Of a stretch of 64,000 bases of DNA, positions 1-10,126 are shown in pieces. Made by a program: the position numbers and the translations under genes. The DNA lies in the NCBI RefSeq assembly GCF_027943255.1, contig NC_072893.1, positions 85,381,784 to 85,445,783 on the forward strand, in the 5' to 3' direction. The notes under the pieces are model-generated. The model ran no database searches, was not told the origin of the DNA, and was given only the letters and a program-made list of their open reading frames with translations. Position 1 is the first letter of the stretch. Each line of letters starts with the position of its first letter. The DNA is from Anastrepha obliqua (Eukaryota > Arthropoda > Insecta > Diptera > Tephritidae).

Positions 1-277
1 AGCCATATATGTTGTGAACAACATATTCAAGTGATTCAGTTGAACTTTTTTTTCATCCCTGCCGTGCCAAAAAAAGTCGTTTCGAGATAAATGAATTTAA
101 AGTTTGAGGTACAGAGCGCGCGTACCGCTCTCTACCTAGTTAATAGACAGTAGAAGCTATAATATTAGGGATTTGTGCATGAAAATTTCATAGTATATTC
201 TTAAGGTACTATACTTTCGAAGTATCGAAAAAACAAAAAATCGATTTTTTGAAATTTCTAGACCACCGGGTCCCCTT
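1..277. repeat. Right half of a TIR repeat family
   Basis: This stretch resembles the right half of the element at 44851-45580. Shared landmarks are a segment around TTTTTTGAAATTT, an upstream segment around GTTTYGAGATAAA, and a degenerate terminal CCCCT motif at about 262-277. The left half lies outside the window. The match is diverged, so this is an old copy. No coding capacity was seen. Confidence 0.5.
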
Positions 278-329
278 CAACTTATACTTTTATGTCAGCC
301 TACATTCAATAATGCATGAACATTTGGTC

Positions 330-745
330 GTTAAGAATATTTCTCCTCGTTGGCCATGTCAAAAGTGGTACAGACCAGAGAAACTTAAACAGTCAATTCT
401 GAGCGGTTGTTTGCAAGAAGTTTTCGGAAAATTATGGAAATGACCAAGCCAATGCGAGCTTTCACATATCAGCCCACACAAGAGAGTTTTTGAACACTCT
501 AAATATCGAATTAATGGGTTAGCCGCCTTACTGCCCTGATTTGGCACTAAATAATTTCTTTTTGTTCCAGAACATCTAAAATAAAATGAGAGGTCAAGGT
601 TTTTCAACGCATCAAGAAGCTTTTCAAATCTTTAAACAGCTCGTTTTTTCGTTTTCCACTTCTGAGTGGCAAAAGTGCTTTGAAAATTAGTTCAAGCGAA
701 TGGAGAAGTGTATTGGCTTCTAAGAAGGATATTTTTGAAAACAGT
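330..745 (+). pseudogene. Mariner transposase remnant (C-terminal half)
   Basis: Translating across frames gives, in order, a segment like the mariner TVNSEWY region (near 390), a segment like the PPYSPDLAPNDFFLF motif that carries the last catalytic Asp (525-575), and the usual tail WQKCFxNWFKRMxKCI (670-720). At least two stops and two frame changes break the reading frame, and the histidine-aspartate block between is damaged. No terminal inverted repeats were found. This is a dead fragment of a DD34D-type mariner. Confidence 0.7.
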
Positions 746-1685
746 AAACCTATTTTCGTTATTGGGTGCATATTATAAAAGGCAACCCAGGTATATATAG
801 ATCCACCAGTATATTTTAATACTTTTCACCAAACGTCACTCGTTTAGCTTTTTTAAAAGGAGAATAACTCGCAGAAGCCCTTTATAAAAATCGCAATATC
901 GATATAATAAAGTATATTAAAAAACCATTCTCTAAATCTTACTTGTACGAGCCAAGAGAGAGTGTAACTTGCCAAACCATGGAGATGTATTTGATATATG
1001 CTAATCTAAAAATAGTTTTAAAGTAATAGAATCTAGAAAATCTGACCAGAAAATCTATAAAAAATAGCTGTGAACATTTTTGTGGAAAATGTTAACCCTC
1101 TAACCACTCTTTTGTGGGAAAGAACAAAAAATATACGCATATCACAGAAATATAACAGGTTAAGATGCTCTACAAAAATATTCGCCATAAAATTTTATTA
1201 AAAGTCTATTAATACACTAAAACACAAAATTGAATTCAAACGACAGAATTAAGGCAAAAAGAAAAATGATTAATAGTTAATGTCATTAGTGTGTATAACA
1301 ATATATGTATGTAAATAAGTTGCTGTAAAGCCAAAGTCGAGGTTCGGTCGATCTCCAGTCATAATAAAACATTTGGAAAAGTTTGAAGAAAAGTTAGAAT
1401 GCCTTTATCTGCAACTCTACTAGTCCATAGTTTAAGGTTTAAAGTTTTTCTATATAGTTACATATACTTGGCTTCCATAATATTAGTCTCTATGGACCTG
1501 GGTTGTTATATCATATTGTACAAAAATTAATTGACTAAAAACACATCTAACGGTTCAGTCAAGGCATTTTTCTAATCGTAATGCAGTCAAGGCACTTTTT
1601 TAATCGCAGAAGTTTCCAATTGCAAATATTTTTGTAAAATTAATTCTTAATAAATTTTTAAATATAATGAAGTAATATTATGCCT
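746..1685. other. Unassigned AT-rich interval
   Basis: No ORF with recognisable family features and no clear repeat ends were seen. It separates a mariner remnant on the left from a LINE 3' end on the right. Confidence 0.4.
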
Positions 1686-2013
1686 CTCTTAGGGTATGGC
1701 CCAGCAGCTGGGGCGATGTCAATATCCGATGAGGCGTCCCTTGGAGTGTTTGAGAGAAAATGCGCCTGCGAGTATCATAGCCGGTGGAACAATAAGCTGT
1801 ATGAGCTTTACTGTGACATATGATAGGCATAATGCAGTAAATAAATGCTCCGCCTCTGAAAGTATTCGATGCGGTATCAACTGGTGGTAGCAGAGGAAGA
1901 GGGAAGTTTCCGGTATGGTGGAATGATCAGGAGGAGATGGACTTGGAACTGGTACGCTTTGTTAAACTCGACCAAAATCGCTTTAGCGGTTATCGCATCA
2001 ATCAAGAAGAAGA
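1686..2013 (+). pseudogene. 3' end of an RTE-like LINE, 5' truncated
   Basis: A frame-shifted translation matches the C-terminus of the full-length LINE at 46249-49520: a DEASLGVFERK segment, then RWNNKLYELY, then a Gly/Arg-rich segment like FDAVPAGGSRGRG. The DNA continues into the LINE 3' terminus (TTGTTAAACTCGACCAAAAT, a short hairpin, then GAAGAAGAA). This copy independently confirms where the element ends. It is 5' truncated, as usual for LINE copies, and cannot encode a protein. A mariner sits 16 bp beyond its tail. Confidence 0.75.
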
Positions 2014-2029
2014 ACATTGTTCATATATA

Positions 2030-3199
2030 CAAGGTGAAGTCCAAAATAAACAAGACTGAGTTATAAAGGAAACGACAGGAGCTTTGTTTTGATAATTTCA
2101 AGTTAATTTATTCAAAATAGTCCCCTCTGGCCTCTATACACTGTTTTGCACGATCTAAAAGCTTTTCGAAAGAGTTCAGTTCATTGACCGGAATGTCCTT
2201 CGGTATAAGCCTTTTGGATAGCCTCTACGGACGCAAAACATTTTCCTTTCATGGCCAAATGCAATTTTTCGAATAAGTAGAAGTCGCAGGGAGCCATATC
2301 AGGCGAATACGGTGAGTGATTGATGGTTAAAATGCGATTTTCATGCAATAAGCGCCAGCTTCCTCCTTCGCGGTTAGGGCGAATTCGATGAATGAGATGC
2401 AACAAACGCTTCAAAACGCCAAAAAAGAAAATTGCATTGACGGTTCGGCCCGTTGGCATGGACTGCTTGTGGACAATTCCCTTGGAATCGAAAAACAAAT
2501 GAGCATCGACTTGATTTTTTGCTTCCCCAAACTCGTCTTTTTGGGTGGTGGCTCATCTTGGGCACTTTGACGCTTAGTTTCAGGTTCATGTTGGAAACAC
2601 CCCGTTTAATCACCAGTTACAATGTTATAAAGGAAGTTGTCCTCTTTTCTCGCCTCTGAGCAATTTTTCGTCCTCAGTTAACTTGTGCGGAATGAAACGT
2701 GCACAGACCTTTCGTAAGCTCAAATCATCAGTTAAAATGCGATAAATAAAAGTGTTGGAGATATTAAACTCCGATTCCATGAATTTCAACGGTGGTTTCG
2801 GTTCTTTAAATTTACGCATAATATCGATGGAGTTTTCGGTGATTACTGATTTTGGGCGGCCCGTATGTTCATTGCCATTTATGTCAACAACCAAACGTTT
2901 AAACCACTCATGAACTATGACATGACATAGACAATCCCATAAACTCTTTTCATCAATTCAAATGTTTCGGTAAACGTTTTACTGATTTTGAAACCAAATT
3001 TGATATTAGCTCTTTGTTCGAAACTCATTTTCGTACCGATGACATAAACTGACGCTATAAATGCAATAACTTCGCTTCCACTGAACAGAATGTCACCAAG
3101 CTTTAGGATGTAACTTCCAACGCAGTAACTCATTAAAAAGATGGCACCATCAAAAACATTTTTATGACGCCAGTTTTGTTTATTTTGGACTTCACCTTG
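2030..3199 (-). mobile_element. Mariner element with terminal inverted repeats, inactive
   Basis: Near-perfect inverted repeats (CAAGGTGAAGTCCAAAATAA at the left, its complement at the right) are flanked by TA dinucleotides, as expected for Tc1/mariner insertion. On the - strand the transposase order is readable: an N-terminal helix-turn-helix block (IKFGFKISKTFTETFELMK, about 3010-2950), a second block (TGRPKSVITENSIDIMRKF, 2860-2790), then the catalytic C-terminus with DSKGIVHK and SPYSPDMAPCDFYLF (2490-2250). Stops and frame changes interrupt it, including a stop soon after the first helix block. It lies just beyond the LINE tail ending at 2013. Confidence 0.85.
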
Positions 3200-3429
3200 T
3201 ATATACATGTGTATGAAAGAAGAGTTCGGAAAAAATATTTATAGGGACTCACCTGATATATCTAAATCTTCATCTATTTCTAAAATAATTCAGTTTATAG
3301 TTGGTAGGAAAAACTTAGTCGTGTTGTATATTTGCCTTGATCGAATACAATGCGCCGTGGCGGAAAAATGTGTTACAGATCAAAATTCTGTACTTTTAGA
3401 TGTAATGTGGTTGAAATGAAATTTGAAAT

Positions 3430-5035
3430 TGAAATTTAAAAAGGTCGAGCCAAGGAGCACCAGGAGATTTGGCGGCTCCTAAAACACTCAGGCTAGAAAG
3501 CCCATTGTATTTAAAGCTCTGGAAAGGGGGTTGATAGTCAAGGAGGGAAGGAGAAAAGTATCAGAGAAAGAGATAGGAAAGAATAGAGATAGTTAGTCCT
3601 GTGAGAATTCTCCGGAGCCTTTGGCAAATCTGTAAATATCCTCCAGTTTTAGAGAACGAATATTACTCATTCTCATGACATCGGAACCCAAAACTCGTAG
3701 CCGTGCTCTAGCAAAGGCAGGACACTCACAGAGAAAGTGCCCAGTGCTATTCGACTCTTCCAAGCATAACGTCATATGCTGACCCCACGGGCTGTGTCCT
3801 GTAATGATACAGACCATCAACCGAATGTCTTTCCTTCTAAGTTTTAGTAGAAAGTTTGACAGTTTTCTGTTCGGACTTGTCACAAAACACTTTGCAGTTC
3901 TGCAGCACTCTAGACCGGGCCAACGTTCTTTATGCAGATTGCCTACATAATCGCTGATCCAGCTCATGATTCCTGCGGAACTGATTCCGATTATTGGCTC
4001 TGGCCCCTGTGGGGGCACCGCTGATCCACGGTTGGCCAATTCATTGGCGATTTCGTTTCCTTGAACACCGGAGTGTCCCGGAACCCATATAAGTACAAGC
4101 CTGTTTGTTTTGCGACAGAACTGAGCTTCTTTTTACATTCTTGAACAATCTTTGAGGTTTGCTTCGCGTTCTGCAGGGCCTTCAATGCAGCCTGACTGTT
4201 ACTGAAGACTCCAATCTGTTTCCCGCTTCATCTCCTCTCGATTATCTATTCGGCTACTTTCAGAATGACAAAAACTTCTATTTGGAAAACAGTTGCCATT
4301 TCCCCCATAGCATAGTGATACTTATTACTATCGTTTAAGTACCATCCGGCTCCAGACATTATTTCATTCTTGGACCCATCGGTAAAGAAAATATACGTCA
4401 AACTTCCCTGCATGCATTCTGGATTGCACCATTGTTCACGCAATGGAAATCTGACATCAAATTTCCTACCAAATGAAACGGTGGGTATCAGGTCATCTTT
4501 AGGTGCTAAAAACAGAGAATACTGCTCCGAATAGCAACCTAAAGACTTCTCTGTACCCCGAAGTTTCGTCTTCGTGCCAGAAACCATGCTTATGGAGTCT
4601 ACACATTGCTTTTATTGCTTCCTGTTGTATCTTAAGCTCCAGGGGGAGCAAATCAAGCATAGCATTTAGGGCATCACCAGAGGTTGTACTCATGGCACCC
4701 GTGATGCATAAACATACACTTCTTTGTAACCTGTATAGTTCCCGGATTGTGGACTTAACCATGCTCTGTCGCCACCATATTACAGAAGCGTAAGTGATGA
4801 TTGGTGTGATAAGTGCTGTGTATATCCATAGGACCACAGCAGGTTTCAGACACCAGGTTTTACCAAAGGCTATACGGCATTGCAGAAAAATCCTCAATGC
4901 GCGATTCACCTTCAGTGAAACGTGTGTCTCCCAAGTCAGCTTCTTATCCAAGATTACTGCTAGATATTTAACTTCGTCGGAAAGTAAGTGTAATGTTGTT
5001 ACTTTCCATAATTTTTGAATATTATCTTTTACCAA
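3430..5035 (-). pseudogene. 5'-truncated LINE with RNase H domain (R1/I/LOA-like)
   Basis: Read on the - strand from 5035 down. First comes the end of a reverse transcriptase (VKYLAVILDKKLTWETHV ... LYRLQRSVCLCITGAM). Next is an RNase H domain (FFTDGSKNEIMSGAGWYLND near 4380, and a VPGHSGVQGNEIANELANRG segment near 4080-4020). Last is a cysteine/histidine motif near the C-terminus (GHFLCECPAFARARLRVLG). RNase H argues for the R1/I/LOA group rather than RTE. At least two frameshifts and one stop break the frame, and the first two thirds of the element are missing. Confidence 0.75.
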
Positions 5036-6590
5036 AATCTATAATGTCAAGCTAATTCCTTAATAGGCTTATTGGCAACTCCAATAAATTCTCTCGAAAT
5101 ATTATTTTAATATTTCCTGTCATGAACTGATTGATTTACTGAAGTTAAATTTTATGAATCACTAAAAATTATTATTTTTAGTTTGAATAGATCAGCCTCA
5201 ATCACATTTCAATAAAGTAAATGCAATGAAAATTTTCGAAATGAAATCACTTTTCAATTGAAATCCATTCCGCTATTGAAATTTTATTTATTTACAAAAT
5301 GTAATCAATTAAATTGATTGAGGCTCCATAAATGTAGCAACTGTGCAATGAAAAATATAATTTCAATATCAATCACAATCGAATGCAAAATGCAATACAA
5401 TCTTTGCATACTCGCACATTCACAGCAATTGCTTGTGTTATAGAGCTATACATTTATCTGTAGGCATGTGGAATTGACAACAATACAAACATACATACTA
5501 AGAAAATTGGTGTGTGAGAAAGTTAGCGCATCTACTTAAGTATGTGTGCGTTAGTGTCCCAGAGTATTTAAGTAAATTCCAATACAACAGAAGCAGCCCA
5601 ATCGAAGCGCATCTCCGAGGTTAGATTGCATTTACGGCCACGAACAGCTTAGATATGTATGTTTGTATGGAAAATAATTGTAAATAACTGTTTTACTGAT
5701 GTTGTTAGTGGCTCCAGATCTACGTTATGCCACCACACACACAGAGTCACAATCGCTCATGCAATTTCCAACCCCACACACCGTTCGATTTGTGTAGATG
5801 AGTCGATGAGAGACCATATCCTCAACAGCAGGCGATGATTTGGTTTGTTGCGGTAATTTGTGCAGAGGACGCTTGCGGATTCAGCGGCAGGCAAAAATTA
5901 ATCAAAACATTTACATAAAGGCAAAAATAATAACAATGTGAAAAGGACCGTCCTACTATTGCTGCTACTGCTGCTGGTACTGCTGCCGCTGCTCTCGTTG
6001 TTGTTGTTATTGGTGTTGCTATTGCTGTTGCAGCGCCATAACGTCTGACAAAAACTGCCTCAAATACTGCGCAATTATTGTTGTAGCAGTTGTTGTTCTT
6101 GCTGTCGACAAGGATTTCATTTGTTATCCTGATTATGTTGGCGTCATGCACCCACTGACTGCCTGACTGGTTGACTGGCTGACTAGTTGACAGCTTGATG
6201 ACTGCTGCCTGCCCTTCCGCCCTTTTCCCCCAACGTTTGGCTTTCCCATGTACATATGTACATACGTATATGTGTTCTTTCCACACAACCACATTACACC
6301 ACCAACAGCAGCAGCAGCAGCAGCAAAGGCATCGGCATCGGCAACGGCAACAAAAAAGATTGCGAAATTACATTGAAGACAGCGCACAACAATGAATGAT
6401 TTCTTCCTCATTTTCCGTTGTTGAGCGTCCTTTGTTTTCCACAGTAAAATGAAATGAAATGAAATCATAATAATCGTGTTTTATGTTGTAAATATAAGAC
6501 TACCAACAACAAAAACTCAGCCAACAATAACGAAACAATAAACATGAACAGTTGTGGGCGTTGTTGTGGGAACAAGTTTTCTCAGAATAC
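5036..6590. other. Non-coding block with triplet microsatellites
   Basis: The left part (5040-5550) is AT-rich with no feature seen. From about 5560 the composition becomes more balanced and holds CAG runs (6307-6327), GTT/CAA-type runs (about 5970-6030) and interrupted CATACATA repeats. Several short glutamine-rich or alanine-rich ORFs result on both strands, but none has a domain and all overlap. It looks like unique host intergenic or intronic DNA rather than transposon sequence. Confidence 0.4.
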
Positions 6591-6879
6591 CTACTATGGT
6601 TAACAGGGTGTCATAAAGTGGAGAACCAAATGTGAAATAGGTTGATCAAAAAAAATTTGTCTACAAAGAAATTTAGTTTAATATTAATATATTTTTTATT
6701 TTGCGCATACATCCCTGAGGGATAGGACCAGTAATCATACCTAATTTGTGTTGTTCGCCTTGATAGAGACCACTTCGGAAAGACAAATAAATTTATTGAG
6801 AAGCTTTTTTCATCATATGAATAGAGTAGTCTCGGTAACTTACAACTGTCTATTGAAACACCCAGTTTTCCGTTTTACA

Positions 6880-7022
6880 AGTTTTGCAAATGGCGTCGTA
6901 CGTCAATCATAGTTTGACACTTGTGAACTAGACAACTGCATTATACAAATCTTGTAAAATCTTTGTAAAAAAGTTATTCAAAACAAAAACAAAAATGAGT
7001 GATTAATTATGCGCCACCTTGT
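6880..7022. repeat. Right end of a small TIR repeat (GCGCCACCTTG family)
   Basis: The end reads GCGCCACCTTG followed by TA. The inner part shares a segment around TTTGACACTTGTGAACTA and TGCAAATKGCGT with the copy near 34836-34880, and the end matches those at 27853-28044 and 36721-36731. The left end of this copy was not found. No coding sequence was seen. Confidence 0.55.
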
Positions 7023-7369
7023 ATGATGTTTCATATGCACACCTCTTGACAGACAATTCGAAATGAGTAAAAACATTATCTTGGTGAAGAACCTTTGACT
7101 TTGTTTACTCAACTCGGGACGTTTTTACTTATTCTTTTACGGAAGTACAGCCAATCGTGAAGGTTGTAATTTTGCGTAATCATTTCAGGAACGCAGAGAA
7201 GGTGCACAACCACATGAATATTGATACGGCACGTTATTGTCATCTGTTTTTGATGGGGTAGGGCGACGCGGTAAATCATCTTTAAGGAGTTATATACAGC
7301 TAGAATTTTCCAAAAATTGTTTTTTTTTTATTTTATTTTCTTAATGTACATATATTTAAGAATACACAC

Positions 7370-7810
7370 AGAAAATTTAATATCGTTCCGGTGAATATTT
7401 TCGAAGTTACACGCAAATTTGAAAAGGCGTTTCAGAGTGCTTTTCAAACTTTAAACACGTTTTTCTCAAAATGGTGTTTTCAAAGTCGGTGACCAACATT
7501 ACTCAAAAACGGCTAAACCGATTAGTCTCAAATTTTAACACGAGCTTCTAAAATATATTTTTTAGTAATTAATCCAAGATTTTTTCTCACCGATAAATAC
7601 TTTTTTTTTATAATCAATTAAAGGCCGAAATTTTGGTCAAATATCAATTTTTTTTTTTTTTTGAGAAACCGCCATTTTGTAAAAAAAATTATTTTGCTTA
7701 TTCCTTCGATTATTTACTAGATTTAACATTACTTTAACGAAATCTGTTTGGTTTTTTTTTAATTTTAGAGGATCTAGTTTAGAGATATAATAGTCACCGC
7801 AAAACATCTT
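7370..7810. repeat. Interspersed repeat, second copy at about 62220-62600
   Basis: Both copies contain, in the same order, CTTTAAACRYGTTTTTCTC, a segment on CCGATTxxxxTxAA, and GCCGCCATTTT-like text (here AACCGCCATTTTGTAAAAA) followed by a poly-A run. The copies are diverged and in the same orientation. No terminal repeats or ORFs were seen, so the class is unknown. Confidence 0.5.
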
Positions 7811-8050
7811 TTTTGAGAGGAGCTCCCGGAGATCAGCTGCAGCTCCTTTCCAAATAAATATTTTTACTAAGAGTAGGACTTAAAATACAGTTAAAGGATA
7901 ACATAATTTGTGTAAAAATTTTTAGATGAATAAATTTAAAAGTTTTCTGAGAAAAAAATTCTGAAAATTCGCTTTTTTAGACCTTCTAACTGTATATAAC
8001 CTCTTAACTTCTTCTCGGACGAGAGCACATGGACGGGATAAATATTTATA

Positions 8051-8053
<3 letters not shown>

Positions 8054-8089
<36 letters not shown>

Positions 8090-8391
8090 GGCGCGTACAC
8101 CCTTTTTGGGTGTTTGGCCGAGCTCCTGCTCCTATTTGTGGTGTGCGTCTTGATGTTGTTCCACAAATGAGGGGGCCTACAGTTTCAAGCCGACTCCGAA
8201 CGGCAGATATTTTATGAAGAGCTTTTTCATAGCAGAAATACAATCGGAGGTTTGCCATTGCCTGCCGAGGAGCGACCGCTGTTAGAAAAAAGTTTTTCTT
8301 AATTTTGGTGTTTCACCGAGATTTGAACCAACGATCTCTCTGTGAATTCCGAATGCTAAACACGCATCAACCCATTCAGCTACAGCGGCTA
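8054..8391 (-). mobile_element. tRNA-derived SINE, nearly full length
   Basis: On the - strand the copy begins near 8390 with a tRNA-like head (AGCCGCTGTAGCTGAATGGG, box A region). A box B-like GGTTCAAATCTCGG follows, then a body of about 200 bp, then GCTCGGCCAAACACCC, AAAAA, GGGTGTACGCGCCAATT and a (TA)n tail at 8054-8087. Seven or eight other copies in this window share the layout. The 3' end carries a 6-bp stem (ACACCC/GGGTGT). Overlapping short ORFs here are only by-products of the repeat. Confidence 0.85.
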
Positions 8392-8774
8392 CATTATATT
8401 GTTAAAAGCAATGGTTATGTTCTTTTTGCCTCTCCTCCGCTCTGTGATTTCCCAAAATTCAGCGTAGTCATTACCGAAATGAAATCACACTCTATTTTTC
8501 ATGTTAGTCAAATGCTCTCCCACTCTTTGTCTTCTTATGTCCAGCCCGACAAGCATTCCTGGAGAAATAAAAAAAACATTGTTATTTTAAATTTAACAGA
8601 TCTATAACTGATTCCCTATAAGGTTCAAAAAATGTTGCGTAGTAATGGCTTTCTTTTTCTCTTGAGCCCTAAAGACAAAAAAGGCAATAAGTTGTACATT
8701 TCGCATTAACATCCCAAAATCTTCATAGAAAATCTTAATGCTGTATCTGGTGCACAGGGTGAAAAATTCCATAA
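8392..8774. other. Unassigned interval
   Basis: Nothing recognisable between a SINE and a transposase fragment. Confidence 0.3.
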
Positions 8775-9070
8775 AGAAATAAAATTGCTTGAAGAATTAT
8801 GCAAGGGTAAATCTCATTAGTGTTTTGTTCGCTGAGCAGTGGATAAAAAACAATATTCCTGGAATCAGAGTATTGGCTGTATGGAAATCCAGATCTGAAT
8901 CGATTGGACTACAGTTTGTGGTCAGGATTGGAGAACATAATCTGTCGAAGACCTCACAGAAACAGAGAGTCTTTAACAATTTTTGGTGCGGGCAGCGACG
9001 TCTATGTCCATGTAAACCGTGCGTGCTGAAATAGCTGAATGGCCTAATCATTTCAAGGTTTGTGTAAAAG
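8775..9070 (+). pseudogene. DD37D-type transposase 3' fragment
   Basis: The DNA is clearly similar to 19250-19490. It includes the segment encoding an SPDLNPLDYNLWSKL-like motif, here frame-shifted (TCCAGATCTGAATCGATTGG), then the stretch matching the RRPHRNLESLKQ region and a C-terminal AEWPNxF. Only the last third of the transposase is present and the frame is broken. Confidence 0.65.
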
Positions 9071-9499
9071 CAAATGGTGATCGTTTCGAATGAAAATTTA
9101 AATTTTTTTATTTTAATATAATATTTAAATAAAACTAACTTCATTAAAAAAAAAAACATTATAATTTCACATCTATGACGCACTTCACTTGTAACAGAAC
9201 TTATGGCAAGAAGATACGACACATGAACGAATCGTCCTTGCCAATCGTTACTTGTCATTTGTACCGGCTTCTGGTTTGTTTTTATTTATTTTATAAAGCC
9301 AAACTTGTTTGGTTTATGTTTGGAGGCATGTTTTTATGTATATTCGGTTGGGGAAGAAGTTCATAGCGTTTTTATATTTTCTTTTAAGTTACAACGATTT
9401 GTTTACTGTTTGGCAAATGGTAAGTATTCATTCGATAGAACTTTTTCTGCTCTAAAAACGTTGTTAGTTGTATTTTTGAGTTATTTAATTTTTTATTAG
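9071..9499. other. Unassigned interval
   Basis: AT-rich sequence with no recognised feature. Confidence 0.3.
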
Positions 9500-10126
9500 T
9501 TTCGAGGCTTAAAATTAAATACCCAGTAGGCAAAAATCAACATTTTCGCCACCTGCACTTCTTTCCTCTTCATCAAGGTCAAAAAGCTGCCGAAATAACC
9601 CGGAATATTTGCGACGTGAATGGAGAAGTTGTCATAGGCGAGTCTACAGCTCGGATATGGTTTGCAAAGTTCAAAAATGACATCGATGACAGGTCCCGCC
9701 GCGGAAGGCATTCTGAATTCGAGTTCTTCATCCAAAGAAGAACATGATATGTGTTTGGTGGGACTGAGAGGGCATGGTGCACTGGGAAATGCTCGAAAGG
9801 AATGCCATGGTCAAAATGGAGCTCGTGAATAAGGCTATTCGATCGACATGGCCAAACCATACTCCTTCACGACAACGTCAGTACCAATGTTGCATAAGAC
9901 GTCAAAGCCGTACTATAAGAGCTCGAATACCAGGTCCTTCAGCATCCATTACCATCTTTTCCACCCCCTTTCAAACCATATAAAGGCCGCTGCCTTCGAT
10001 AACAAAGAGGTCCTTAAAAACTGGCTCAACAACTTCTTTGACAGCAGACCAGCCGATTTTTGGCATCAACAAATTGGTCGAGAAGTGGAAAGAGGTTGTA
10101 AACAGCAACGGCGAATATATACTTGA
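9500..10126 (+). pseudogene. Mariner transposase remnant, cecropia/SETMAR-like lineage
   Basis: An N-terminal block (KAAEITRNICDVNGEVVIGESTARIWFAKFKND, split at 9575-9690) is followed after a large internal loss by a C-terminal block (LSNHIKAAAFDNKEVLKNWLNNFFDSRPADFW, 9960-10065) and the typical ending of the HsMar1-like group (about 10090-10126). The catalytic middle is missing or scrambled. This subgroup differs from the other mariner copies in the window. Confidence 0.65.

Noticed and set aside
1869..2066. 65-residue frame as a gene
   Set aside because: It is an out-of-frame reading of the LINE 3' end continuing into the mariner terminal repeat.
6195..6395. Open frame with a polyglutamine run
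   Set aside because: It comes from a CAG microsatellite, has no domain and overlaps equally long frames on the other strand.
8029..8258. Frames containing Ile-Tyr repeats
   Set aside because: They are translations of the (TA)n tail and body of a SINE.
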